Positions 1-8,108 of a stretch of DNA of 64,000 nucleotides are shown piece after piece (position 1 is the first letter of the stretch; every line of letters starts with the position of its first letter). The position numbers were made by a program, and so were the translations under genes. Below the pieces are notes generated by a model. That model was not told the DNA's origin. It did no database searches and saw nothing but the letters and a program-made list of their open reading frames with translations. The stretch is from Aquimarina sp. MMG016. Lineage in GTDB: Bacteria > Bacteroidota > Bacteroidia > Flavobacteriales > Flavobacteriaceae. The DNA lies in contig NZ_JAGJEA010000003.1 of the NCBI RefSeq assembly GCF_018100805.1, positions 372,001 to 436,000 of the forward strand, given 5' to 3'.

Positions 1-115
1 AAGAATGGTAGCTCCGAGGGGCACGCCAGAAATGTCGCTGCCCTCGCCGAAAGAACTGTTCGTAGAAAATGTGGTATCGCCAAAAAGGCAAATCCGGAAT
101 AGTACAAACTGTTTC
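1..115. other. GC-rich segment at the window edge, possible gene remnant
   Basis: The first ~110 bases are visibly richer in G+C than the surrounding DNA. On the minus strand one frame is open from a stop near base 117 out of the window; it reads like protein (...GDTTFSTNSSFGEGSD...) but has no ATG. The plus strand is also open in the frame of the downstream DUF434 gene, which is why that gene could be drawn too long. I do not recognise the product. It may be the edge of another gene or a decayed fragment. Confidence 0.25.
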
Positions 116-133
116 TATATTCCCAGCAAAAAA

Positions 134-844
134 ATGCACGTCAGAAACCGAGGAAAAGAAGGCAGTGATGATCGTCTATTCGGCGATACTGCTATGGTAG
201 CAAAACTTAAAGAAGCGGCAAAAGACATGTGCTATTTGCTAAGCAGAGGTTTTGCAGAGAAATCTTCGGTACAACTTGTCGGCAACCGATATAAGCTCAA
301 CTCTAGACAACAAAAAGCACTTATGGGAATGAGTTCCGGTGAAAAAAGTATCCTTTTTAGAAAAAATCATTCCATATCTCATCTTAACTTAAAAAATCAA
401 ACCATTGCCATTGATGGGTTTAATCTATTAATCCTTTTAGAAAGTGCTTTATCCGGAGCTTATATTTTCAGAGGTTTGGATGGTTACTACCGTGATATTT
501 CTAGTGTACACGGTTCTTATAAAAGAGTTCAAAAAACTGAAGAAGTTATTGTAATGGTGGGTAAATACTTAAATGAATTAGAAGTTTCCTCAGTACATTG
601 GTATTTTGATTCACCTGTTTCTAATAGCGGTAGACTAAAAACTTTACTTCGCGAATTAGCAGAAGAACATAAATTTCCTTGGGAAATTGACCTGGTTCAT
701 AATCCAGACAAAATACTGGCTGAATCCAGTCAAATTATAGTAAGTTCTGATGCTTGGGTATTAGACAGAGCTGAAAGAAATTTTAATTTACCTGATTATC
801 TTTTTGGTGAAATACCTAGTATTTCTTTGGTAACAGCCGAATAA
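134..844 (+). CDS. DUF434 domain-containing protein
   Basis: A 236-residue protein of the DUF434 type. The N-terminal block has the family pattern: RG at residues 6-7, a D-R-L-F segment, then AAKDMCYLLSRGF and VGNRYKLNSRQQKAL. The C-terminal half (IDGFNLLILLE, HWYFDSPVSNSGRLK) resembles a nucleotide- or metal-binding alpha/beta domain, with Asp residues in IDGFN, YFDSP and SSDAW. I chose the ATG at 134 because the family block begins right after it. An ATG at base 5 would add 43 residues drawn from the GC-rich segment that do not resemble the family. No signal peptide, so cytoplasmic. Biological role unknown. Monocistronic by layout. Confidence 0.75.
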   Translation: MHVRNRGKEGSDDRLFGDTAMVAKLKEAAKDMCYLLSRGFAEKSSVQLVGNRYKLNSRQQKALMGMSSGEKSILFRKNHSISHLNLKNQTIAIDGFNLLILLESALSGAYIFRGLDGYYRDISSVHGSYKRVQKTEEVIVMVGKYLNELEVSSVHWYFDSPVSNSGRLKTLLRELAEEHKFPWEIDLVHNPDKILAESSQIIVSSDAWVLDRAERNFNLPDYLFGEIPSISLVTAE

Positions 845-1070
845 TTCTTCAAAACGCATATTCCCTCAATCAAAACAATACTTCACTCATTTTGAGTTTT
901 GCACGACTTTTGATACTACTACTTTTGGATAAACCAATCATAAAAATTTAGGTTGGTTGTATGAGGAATTAAATTTTTGGTTGGTTAGTTGTGTAACGGG
1001 TGTGACAGTTGGGGTAGTCGCATCCGTTTCTTTTTATGATAATTTTTACAGTAACTAATATCATAGTTTC

Positions 1071-1078
1071 TAATTTTG
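1071..1078 (+). promoter_or_regulatory. Bacteroidota -7 box of the aldo/keto reductase gene
   Basis: TAATTTTG matches the Bacteroidota sigma-A -7 consensus TAnnTTTG exactly. It lies 34 bases before the ATG at 1113, so the transcript would have a leader of about 28 nt. The rest of the 845-1112 gap is AT-rich with no gene seen. Confidence 0.6.
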
Positions 1079-1112
1079 GCATTTCTTAACAACTATTAGC
1101 TTATTACTATAT

Positions 1113-2144
1113 ATGAAATACACCACATTACCCAACACAGACATTAAAGTAAGTAAAATATGCTTGGGTTCTATGACCTGGGGAGAACAAAATACTGAAG
1201 CTGAAGGACACAAACAATTAGATTACGCAATCGAAGAAGGAATCAATTTTATTGATACCGCAGAGTTGTATTCTGTTCCTTCTAAAAAAGAAACATACGG
1301 AAGTACTGAGAAAATTATTGGAACCTGGTTACAGAAAAGAGGTAAGAGAGATGATGTAGTAATTGCTTCAAAAATAGTAGGCCCTGCAGAATTTACTAAA
1401 CATATAAGAAAGGGGTTCTTTATTAAAGATGAATTTGAAGACGCAATTCATAAAAGTTTACAAAGATTACAAACAGATTATATTGACTTATATCAGTTGC
1501 ATTGGCCAGAAAGGCAAACTAATTATTTTGGAAAATTAGGATACACCCATGACAATAATGATATCTGGCAGGATAATTTTGCAGAAGTATTACATCTTTT
1601 AGAAGGTTTTATAAAACAAGGAAAAATTAGAAATATAGGAATATCTAATGAAACAGCTTATGGAGCTATGCGATACGCAGAAGAAGCCAAAAAAGGATCT
1701 CCAAAAATGATAACTATTCAGAATCCTTATAACCTATTAAACCGAAAAGACGAGATAGGGCTTACTGAAGTATTGCATAGAGAAAATATAGGTCATCTTC
1801 CTTATTCTCCATTAGGATTCGGAATGCTGACAGGAAAATACTTAGAGGAGATTCCTAAAAACTCTAGAGTAGACCTATTCCCTAATTATAATCGTTATAT
1901 GAATGAGAATAGTTATAAAGCTACACGACAGTATAATGAGATTGCAAAAAAACATGGAATCAGTCTGACTCAGATGTCACTGGCGTTTGTGAATCAACAG
2001 CCTTTTGTAACCAGTAATATTATTGGGGCAACCACTATGGAACAGCTTTCTGAAAATATCGGAAGTATTGATATCACACTAACAGATCAGATTATAAATG
2101 AGATCAATGCCGTTCATGCACAAGTTCCAAACCCTGCGCCGTAA
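1113..2144 (+). CDS. NADP(H)-dependent aldo/keto reductase, Tas-like
   Basis: A 343-residue TIM-barrel oxidoreductase that should reduce aldehydes or ketones with NADPH in the cytoplasm. The catalytic tetrad is visible: Asp48 and Tyr53 (FIDTAELYSVP), Lys87 (IASKIVG) and His130 (LYQLHWP). The long loop after His130 and the ending resemble the Escherichia coli Tas subgroup. Length is normal for the family. It stands alone, with its own promoter box at 1071, and faces radA convergently across about 40 bases. The physiological substrate cannot be told from the sequence. Confidence 0.88.
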   Translation: MKYTTLPNTDIKVSKICLGSMTWGEQNTEAEGHKQLDYAIEEGINFIDTAELYSVPSKKETYGSTEKIIGTWLQKRGKRDDVVIASKIVGPAEFTKHIRKGFFIKDEFEDAIHKSLQRLQTDYIDLYQLHWPERQTNYFGKLGYTHDNNDIWQDNFAEVLHLLEGFIKQGKIRNIGISNETAYGAMRYAEEAKKGSPKMITIQNPYNLLNRKDEIGLTEVLHRENIGHLPYSPLGFGMLTGKYLEEIPKNSRVDLFPNYNRYMNENSYKATRQYNEIAKKHGISLTQMSLAFVNQQPFVTSNIIGATTMEQLSENIGSIDITLTDQIINEINAVHAQVPNPAP

Positions 2145-2186
2145 TCACCCATAAAGCTCAAGAGAAATTAAACCCTTAATGAGGGA

Positions 2187-3554
2187 TTACCCAAAAAGAT
2201 ACTCAACTACATCTTCAATTTTGGCAACTAATTGGATTTTTATTTGAGTATTTTTAAGAGAAATCTTATTGTATTTAGACACAAAAATAGTGGAGAAACC
2301 TAGTTTCTCCGCTTCTTGTATACGCTGTTCGGCACGGGTTACCGGACGAATTTCTCCAGCCAGGCCAACTTCTGCAGCAAAACAGTAATCTTTGGGGATT
2401 GGTATATCTTCACTAGAGGACAAAATTGCTGCTACTACTGCCAAATCAATTGCAGGATCATCAACCGTTATTCCTCCAGTAATATTTAGAAATACATCCT
2501 TTGCTCCTAGTCTGAATCCTGCACGTTTTTCTAATACCGCCAGTATCATATTTAGCCGTTTCAGGTTATATCCTGTAGCACTACGTTGCGGAGTTCCATA
2601 CACCGCGGTACTCACTAATGCCTGGATCTCAATCATTAACGGACGCATTCCTTCTAGAGTAGAGGCTATTGCTGTACCACTAAGCTCTTCATCCTTTTTA
2701 GAAATCAAAATCTCACTTGGATTATCCACCTCACGAAGACCACTTCCTAGCATTTCATAAATCCCTAATTCTGATGTAGAACCAAAACGATTTTTTAAAG
2801 CCCTAAGAATTCTATAGACATGATTGCGATCTCCCTCGAACTGCAATACAGTATCAACCATATGCTCCAGAATCTTTGGTCCGGCAATATTTCCATCTTT
2901 GGTAATATGCCCTATCAAGACTACTGGAGTAGCAGTTTCTTTAGCAAATTTAATCAATTCAGTAGTACATTCTCTGATTTGAGAAATACTACCTGCACTG
3001 CTTTCGATATAATCGCTATGTAGTGTTTGAATAGAGTCAATGATAACAATATCAGGTTCGGTTTCTTCAATTTGTCTAAAGATATTTTGTGTTTTAGTTT
3101 CCGTTAAGATTAAACAATTATCCGTTTTCGACTTGATACGCTCCGCCCGCATCTTGATTTGCTTTTGGCTTTCTTCTCCGGAAACATACAATGTTTTATA
3201 TGGTAATTTCAGACTAATCTGAAGCAATAATGTACTTTTCCCGATTCCTGGCTCTCCTCCTAATAATGTGAGTGACCCCGGTACTAATCCCCCTCCCAAA
3301 ACTCGGTTAAGTTCTGAGTCATCTGTATTATATCTTGCCTCTTGGCTGGTATCAATTTCAGAAATCTTAAGTGGTTTAGCTACTTTACTGATTTTAGCAG
3401 TTGAGTCTGTACTTTTCCAATCACTTTTTTCAGCTTTTTGAACTACTTCTTCTGCAATAGTATTCCACTCTTTGCAAGATGTGCATTGCCCTTGCCATTT
3501 AGCATATTGAGCTCCACAGTTCTGACAGAAAAAAACAGTTTTAGTTTTCGCCAT
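2187..3554 (-). CDS. radA: DNA repair protein RadA
   Basis: A 455-residue RecA-like ATPase that promotes branch migration of recombination intermediates. It has an N-terminal four-cysteine zinc finger (Cys10, 13, 24, 27), the Walker A motif GEPGIGKST (100-108), the RadA-specific KNRFG motif (254-258) and a C-terminal Lon-protease-like domain (ITGGITVDDPAIDLAVVAAILSS begins it). Length and domain order are standard. It is transcribed leftward and convergent with the aldo/keto reductase. A small dyad at 3590 lies about 35 bases before its ATG. Confidence 0.96.
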   Translation of the reverse strand: MAKTKTVFFCQNCGAQYAKWQGQCTSCKEWNTIAEEVVQKAEKSDWKSTDSTAKISKVAKPLKISEIDTSQEARYNTDDSELNRVLGGGLVPGSLTLLGGEPGIGKSTLLLQISLKLPYKTLYVSGEESQKQIKMRAERIKSKTDNCLILTETKTQNIFRQIEETEPDIVIIDSIQTLHSDYIESSAGSISQIRECTTELIKFAKETATPVVLIGHITKDGNIAGPKILEHMVDTVLQFEGDRNHVYRILRALKNRFGSTSELGIYEMLGSGLREVDNPSEILISKKDEELSGTAIASTLEGMRPLMIEIQALVSTAVYGTPQRSATGYNLKRLNMILAVLEKRAGFRLGAKDVFLNITGGITVDDPAIDLAVVAAILSSSEDIPIPKDYCFAAEVGLAGEIRPVTRAEQRIQEAEKLGFSTIFVSKYNKISLKNTQIKIQLVAKIEDVVEYLFG

Positions 3555-3589
3555 GAATTATTGAATAGAGTGTAAAAATACTATTATTT

Positions 3590-3605
3590 CCAGATATAAA
3601 TCTGG
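3590..3605. promoter_or_regulatory. Dyad CCAGAT-ATAA-ATCTGG upstream of radA
   Basis: A perfect 6-bp inverted repeat with a 4-base centre, 36 bases before the radA ATG. The position would suit an operator. No match to a named regulator is claimed, and the -7 box nearby (TATTTTTA on the minus strand) has one mismatch to consensus. Confidence 0.3.
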
Positions 3606-3670
3606 CGTGGATAATTATTTAGACTATGTGAAAATCCCGCACCACGCTCTAGTGTGAGAGGAATTGTAAC

Positions 3671-3710
3671 GGACCTGCCTGTTCATCACAGGTAGGCAGG
3701 TAGCCTGTCC
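3671..3710. repeat. GC-rich nested inverted repeat (REP-like)
   Basis: Nested palindromic element: GGAC/GTCC at the ends (3671-3674, 3707-3710), CCTGCCT/AGGCAGG (3674-3680, 3694-3700) and CCTGT/ACAGG inside (3678-3682, 3688-3692). It stands out in an AT-rich intergenic region. Elements built from CCTGCCT/AGGCAGG recur between genes in flavobacterial genomes as I recall them. A dispersed REP-like repeat is the likeliest reading. Confidence 0.55.
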
Positions 3711-3735
3711 GGATGCCCAAATAAATATTGTAAAC

Positions 3736-3765
3736 AAAAAAGATCCCAATGTTGGGATCTTTTTT
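3736..3765 (-). terminator. Rho-independent terminator of the panC-panD-esterase operon
   Basis: A 14-bp perfect stem (3736-3749 with 3752-3765) rich in A on one side and T on the other, with a 2-base loop. It lies 20 bases beyond the stop of the esterase-fold gene in its direction of transcription and ends in a T run on the minus strand. Confidence 0.8.
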
Positions 3766-3784
3766 ATTTTAGTTTTACCAAAGA

Positions 3785-4930
3785 CTACCAACCAAAGTCT
3801 TCTTTGATTTTATTCACCTTATCCAACATATAATCTTTTGTCAAAAAAGCTACTTCATCAACCAGGAAGCCATTTTCGTAAGCTCTCATCGCTTTTTTTG
3901 GCTCTCCGGTTTGCTCGTAGAACATACCTAAATAATAATGTCCAAGCATAACATCAGGGTGTTCTTTGAGTGCTAGTTTACCTAGTGGTTCTAGATCTTC
4001 CCAAGTTTCAGTTTTTTCGATTGCTGTAGAGATTGCTATAAAATCATTTACTCTAATTTTTCGCTTGATACCATATAACTCTTCAGTTGTTTTATACATA
4101 TCAACCAAATGCTCATAACGTGATGTTTCCATAGGCAATAACACCTCTTTATACGTTTTTTTGCTAATTGGACGATACATTTCAAAGAAAGCCTCTAACG
4201 CTCTGGGAATTGCCTTCCCTACTAAAGTATAATGTGTAGATTCTTCGAAATTGTCAAAATAATAATTCATGTTTGGATTCTCAACCACCGAAAGCTTTTC
4301 GTCCAATGCTACTAGATCGGTCTTTATTTTCTCAGCATCATTAGTTCCTGTAGCCATGTAATACCAAACGCTTGAAGTATTACTTAAAACATTTACTATA
4401 CGATCCCCCATTGGTGGAGCTAATTCTGGACTTAAATTAATATATCCCTGAAAAATAGGGTTCTCCTTAAATAGAAAGTAATTAATAAAATTACCTGTAT
4501 AATCATGACCTACTAAAATCTTCAATTGTGCTGTACGATAGGTTTTGTTTAGATGTGGTAGTAGTTCTTGTGCTATAAACTCATAAAATTCTGCCCCTTT
4601 CTGAGCAGGTAAATAATCTGCAGTATCATATCTACAATCGTCAAGTCTTGTCTTTCTTTGATTGATACCAACTACAATTGATTCAGGCATATCTTCCCAA
4701 TAAGAGAAATAGTCAACATTACCAACAACAGGCTCAAAAAGATAATCTCCATCCAAAACAATAATTAATGGATAGGTTCTGTCTGTATTTTTTTTGTAAT
4801 TACGCGGAAGCTGAATTTTTAGCTTCCGATTTTGATCTAATTTGATAGATCTAAAAGATTCATATAGTACTTGACTGTGGCCAGAAATGACAAAAGCAAA
4901 AACTATAAAAAGAGTTATACCTTTTTTCAT
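3785..4930 (-). CDS. Esterase-fold (alpha/beta hydrolase) protein with TPR-like tail, nucleophile Ser replaced by Asp
   Basis: A 381-residue exported protein with a signal peptide (residues 1-19). Residues 30-270 resemble the IroE/Fes-type putative esterases: LPRNY, YPLIIVLDGDYLF, then the nucleophile elbow. The elbow reads VGHDYTGNF, so Asp143 sits where the family has Ser in G-H-S-x-G. The His region (EESTHYTLVGKAIPRALEAFF) is kept. The tail (about 300-381) looks like tetratricopeptide helices (LGHYYLGMFYEQTGEPKKAMRAYENGF). It may be a non-hydrolytic relative. It is the last gene of the leftward panC operon, 48 bases behind the membrane protein, and is followed by a strong terminator. Confidence 0.75.
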   Translation of the reverse strand: MKKGITLFIVFAFVISGHSQVLYESFRSIKLDQNRKLKIQLPRNYKKNTDRTYPLIIVLDGDYLFEPVVGNVDYFSYWEDMPESIVVGINQRKTRLDDCRYDTADYLPAQKGAEFYEFIAQELLPHLNKTYRTAQLKILVGHDYTGNFINYFLFKENPIFQGYINLSPELAPPMGDRIVNVLSNTSSVWYYMATGTNDAEKIKTDLVALDEKLSVVENPNMNYYFDNFEESTHYTLVGKAIPRALEAFFEMYRPISKKTYKEVLLPMETSRYEHLVDMYKTTEELYGIKRKIRVNDFIAISTAIEKTETWEDLEPLGKLALKEHPDVMLGHYYLGMFYEQTGEPKKAMRAYENGFLVDEVAFLTKDYMLDKVNKIKEDFGW

Positions 4931-4978
4931 AAGTAATTAAATTACGGTTAAGTATGCGACAATATATAAATTATTTAG

Positions 4979-5944
4979 CTATTTCCCTCTGTTTAAAATT
5001 GGTAGAAACAAAAAGGATAACGCTCCAATAACAATGTTTATTGCGGTTTGAGAACCCCATAATATCCAACCAAAGGCTTCTCCTGCGGGTTTATCTACAT
5101 CAAAAAGAAATAAAATTGCCGCAGTAGCAATCGGAAAAGCTCCAATTCCTCCATTGGTAGTAGTCATTGCAATAGATCCTGCTACAAAAGTTGCTAGCAT
5201 AGGACCTATAGATAAGTCTGCTGTTTCCGGAACAGTAAACTTGATCACATAAAACATAGCAACATATAAGAACCAGATAAGAAATGTGTGAAAAATGAAA
5301 GCTGATTTTTGCTTTATTTTAGAAATACTTTTTACTCCCTCAAGAATACCATCGCCAAAAGCTCTAATTTTTATCAATATAGGGTTTGTGGATCTCCTAA
5401 TTACTTTAAGAAACACTATTCCTAACACTACTGACCCTATTACTATTGCAAGCAGAATAAAGGTATTAGCTATTTTTTCTTCAAAATAATAGAATAAATC
5501 CTGAGATTGAAAAAACAATGTAATAGCAATTATGGATAATAACATAAGAGAATCAATAACCCTCTCAGAAATAATAGTTCCGAAAGCTTTTTTGAAAGGA
5601 ATTCTTTCGTAAGTAGCAATAGTACCCCCTCTCAAAAACTCTCCAGACCTGGGAATACCCATGTTGACTAGGTACCCAGCCATTATTGCCATAAAGCTAT
5701 TAGATAATTTAATAGAATATCCCATAGGCTCTAACAAAAATTTCCATCTATAAGCTCTCGAAAGATGAGAAGTAATACCCATGATCACAGATAATATCAC
5801 CCATTTTATATCGGCTTGAGAAATATACTGCCAGGTTTTGAGTCTTTCCTCAGGAGTAGAAGAGTATATAGAGTACCAAATTAAAAAAACTCCCAATGTG
5901 AGTGGGAGTATTATTTTTAGAATCTTTATAATTTTAGGATGCAC
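4979..5944 (-). CDS. Lysylphosphatidylglycerol synthase transmembrane-type (UPF0104) membrane protein
   Basis: A 321-residue integral membrane protein with about eight hydrophobic segments. The pattern (SHLSRAYRWKFLLEP, GYLVNMGIPRSGEFLRGG, ERVIDSLMLL, TTTNGGIGAFPIATAAIL) is that of the UPF0104/LPG-synthase TM family, which lacks the soluble aminoacyl transferase half of MprF. Its function in flavobacteria is unknown; flippase-like or lipid-related roles are proposed for relatives. It starts 5 bases after panD, so it is cotranscribed with pantothenate synthesis genes. That link looks conserved but not mechanistic. Confidence 0.82.
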   Translation of the reverse strand: MHPKIIKILKIILPLTLGVFLIWYSIYSSTPEERLKTWQYISQADIKWVILSVIMGITSHLSRAYRWKFLLEPMGYSIKLSNSFMAIMAGYLVNMGIPRSGEFLRGGTIATYERIPFKKAFGTIISERVIDSLMLLSIIAITLFFQSQDLFYYFEEKIANTFILLAIVIGSVVLGIVFLKVIRRSTNPILIKIRAFGDGILEGVKSISKIKQKSAFIFHTFLIWFLYVAMFYVIKFTVPETADLSIGPMLATFVAGSIAMTTTNGGIGAFPIATAAILFLFDVDKPAGEAFGWILWGSQTAINIVIGALSFLFLPILNRGK

Positions 5945-5949
5945 TTCTA

Positions 5950-6300
5950 TTACTTTAGTAAATTATTTTCCTCATTAGGAAAAAGAAGTTTAGGCTTAAA
6001 GTTTTTAGCATCTTCTATATCCATCATAGCATAGGTGATTAGTATAAGCACATCTCCTTTTGCTACTTTGCGCGCAGCGGCGCCATTCAGTGTTATTTCA
6101 CCACTATTTCTAGGACCAGGAATTGCATAGGTTTCTAATCGCTCTCCATTATTGTTATTAACGATCTGTACCTTTTCTCCTTCAATGATATTAGCAGCAT
6201 CCATTAAATCCTCATCAATAGTAATACTACCAATATAATTAAGATCGGCTCCTGTTACTTTAACGCGATGAATTTTTGATTTTACGACGTGTACTAGCAT
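5950..6300 (-). CDS. panD: Aspartate 1-decarboxylase
   Basis: A 116-residue pyruvoyl enzyme that makes beta-alanine for pantothenate. The self-cleavage site is present at Gly24-Ser25 (YIGSITID), so Ser25 becomes the pyruvoyl group. The region [21 protein letters not shown] is typical of the C-terminal part of the alpha chain. Size matches the family. It follows panC by 19 bases on the same strand, and panC uses its product. Confidence 0.95.
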   Translation of the reverse strand: MLVHVVKSKIHRVKVTGADLNYIGSITIDEDLMDAANIIEGEKVQIVNNNNGERLETYAIPGPRNSGEITLNGAAARKVAKGDVLILITYAMMDIEDAKNFKPKLLFPNEENNLLK

Positions 6301-6319
6301 GTTACAAAGTTAGTTATTT

Positions 6320-7168
6320 TTAGTTTAGGGCAATGTTATCTATAAGTCTTATTTCTCCAGCAAAAACTGCAATAAAAGCACGATATTTTAAATCTTTTTG
6401 TTTTCGCTTAATAGATTTCAAGTTGGATACTTTAGCAATTTCAAAATACTCAAGTTTCAATTCTTTATTATCTTTAAATTGTTCTGATACCCATTCACCT
6501 AACTTATTAGCACTTTTTATGCCAAAATCGTTTTTGACCTGTTTTAGCACTTTATATATTAATGGAGATTCTTCAAGTTGTTGCTCAGTAAGTCTTTTAT
6601 TACGTGAACTCAAAGCCAATCCTGTTTCTTCTCTATAAATAGGGCAGCCAATAATTTTAACTGACATTTTTTCAATTTCAACTAACTTCTTCACAATTTG
6701 AAGCTGCTGAAAATCCTTCTCCCCAAAATATGCATTGTTTGGCGATACAATTGTAAAAAGTTTATTCAAAACAGTACCAACACCATCAAAATGGCCTGGT
6801 CTAAATTTTCCTTCCATTTCATGTTCTAAGCCATCAAAGTCATATTTAGTTGATATCATTTTTTCTCCATAAACTTCTGTTGGGGTTGGCACAAATACTA
6901 TAATTTCTGAAGACAAGCCCTCTAAAAGTGTAACATCAGCCTCTATCGTTCTGGGGTATTTTACCAAATCATCAGCATTATTAAACTGAGTAGGATTAAC
7001 AAAGATACTAACCACAACATAATCATTTTCCTGCAAAGCCCTACGAACCAAAGCCAGGTGCCCATTATGCAATGCACCCATAGTAGGAACAAATCCTATT
7101 GTCTTATTCTCTCTTTGTAAGACTGCAACATGGTTTTCAATATCTCGTCTCTTCTCGTATACCTGCAT
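6320..7168 (-). CDS. panC: Pantoate--beta-alanine ligase
   Basis: A 282-residue ligase that joins pantoate and beta-alanine using ATP. Seen motifs: PTMGALHNGHL (HxGH nucleotide motif), VSIFVNPTQF, FGEKDFQQL and the KMSKS-like stretch LALSSRN. I set the start at the ATG at 7168. An upstream ATG at 7240 would add 24 residues with no family match and lies upstream of a perfect minus-strand -7 box at 7191-7198, so it cannot be on the mRNA from that promoter. First gene of the panC-panD-UPF0104-esterase operon. Confidence 0.95.
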   Translation of the reverse strand: MQVYEKRRDIENHVAVLQRENKTIGFVPTMGALHNGHLALVRRALQENDYVVVSIFVNPTQFNNADDLVKYPRTIEADVTLLEGLSSEIIVFVPTPTEVYGEKMISTKYDFDGLEHEMEGKFRPGHFDGVGTVLNKLFTIVSPNNAYFGEKDFQQLQIVKKLVEIEKMSVKIIGCPIYREETGLALSSRNKRLTEQQLEESPLIYKVLKQVKNDFGIKSANKLGEWVSEQFKDNKELKLEYFEIAKVSNLKSIKRKQKDLKYRAFIAVFAGEIRLIDNIALN

Positions 7169-7190
7169 TGTGCTGAAACTTAAAAGCGTG

Positions 7191-7198
7191 CAAAAATA
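7191..7198 (-). promoter_or_regulatory. -7 box of the panC operon
   Basis: Reads TATTTTTG on the minus strand, an exact TAnnTTTG match. Transcription would start near 7184, about 16 nt before the panC ATG at 7168. It fixes the panC start and is divergent from the box at 7230. Confidence 0.7.
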
Positions 7199-7229
7199 AG
7201 ATATTACTGGCAGACTGCATAAATTTTCG

Positions 7230-7237
7230 TAATTTTG
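7230..7237 (+). promoter_or_regulatory. -7 box of the glycogen-synthase-like/DUF4270/glmS operon
   Basis: TAATTTTG matches TAnnTTTG exactly. Start of transcription would be near 7244, leaving about 35 nt before the ATG at 7280. The TTG at 7235 inside this box is therefore not a start codon. With the box at 7191 it forms a compact divergent promoter. Confidence 0.68.
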
Positions 7238-7279
7238 CAAAAATTTATTCCTAAGGGAGACAATAAAAGGAACGATTAT

Positions 7280-8089
7280 ATGAAAGATAAGAGGATATTG
7301 TACGTATCATCAGAAGTAATACCTTATTTACCCGAGACAGAGATTTCATCTATGTCTTTTGAAGCACCAAGAATGGTAAATAGCAGAGGCGGACAAATTA
7401 GAATATTCATGCCCAGATACGGAAATATCAACGAGCGAAGACATCAGCTGCACGAAGTGATTCGTTTATCTGGAATGAACCTAGTTATTAATGATCTGGA
7501 TATGCCACTTATTATAAAAGTTGCGTCGATCCCAAAAGAAAGAATGCAGGTTTATTTCATTGATAATGAGGATTATTTTAAAAGAAAAGCAACTTTGACA
7601 GATGAGGAAGGGAATTTATTTCCTGATAATGACGAAAGAGCTATTTTCTTTGCTAAAGGAGTTATAGAAACCGTAAAAAAGTTAAACTGGTCACCTGATG
7701 TTATTCATGTACATGGGTGGTTGGCCTCTCTTCTCCCTTTATATTTAAGAGATTATTATGCCAATGAGCCTTTGTTTAATCACAGTAAAATTGTAACATC
7801 TGTTTATAATAGTGGTTATAAAGGTACGTTGGACAAGAATATGATGAATAAAGTGAAATTTGATGGTATTCCTGAAGATAAGATCAGTGATTTATCTAAA
7901 CCTACTTATAGTAACCTTATGAAAGTAGCAATAGATAATTCTGATGCTATAATTGTAGGATCAGAAGAAATACCTGATGAACTTGTAAAACATCTAAAAA
8001 GCGTTGACCAACCCGTATTAGAATATAAAAATCCAGAAGAATTTGCAGATGCCTATGAAGCCTTTTATCAAACAGAGGTGTTGGTATAA
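7280..8089 (+). CDS. Glycogen/starch synthase N-terminal-domain-like protein (half GT5)
   Basis: A 269-residue protein similar to the N-terminal Rossmann domain of GT5 glycogen synthases: ILYVSSEVIPYLPE at the start, RGGQIRIFMPRYG, and PDVIHVHGWLASLLPLYL. The K-x-G-G-L substrate motif expected after the first strand is absent (PETEISSM there), and the whole C-terminal GT-B domain that binds ADP-glucose is missing. It is thus unlikely to make glycogen. The ATG at 7280 has AAGGAACG just upstream and follows the -7 box. It is first in an operon with a DUF4270 lipoprotein and glmS, suggesting an envelope or amino-sugar link; that role is inference. Confidence 0.8.
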   Translation: MKDKRILYVSSEVIPYLPETEISSMSFEAPRMVNSRGGQIRIFMPRYGNINERRHQLHEVIRLSGMNLVINDLDMPLIIKVASIPKERMQVYFIDNEDYFKRKATLTDEEGNLFPDNDERAIFFAKGVIETVKKLNWSPDVIHVHGWLASLLPLYLRDYYANEPLFNHSKIVTSVYNSGYKGTLDKNMMNKVKFDGIPEDKISDLSKPTYSNLMKVAIDNSDAIIVGSEEIPDELVKHLKSVDQPVLEYKNPEEFADAYEAFYQTEVLV

Positions 8090-8108
8090 GCAATATGAAG
8101 TAAATTTT

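Noticed and set aside
5..133. N-terminal extension of the DUF434 protein
   Set aside because: The residues come from a GC-rich segment, do not resemble the family, and the family block begins right after the ATG at 134.
7169..7240. Upstream start of panC giving 24 more residues
   Set aside because: It lies upstream of a perfect -7 box for the gene and has no family similarity.
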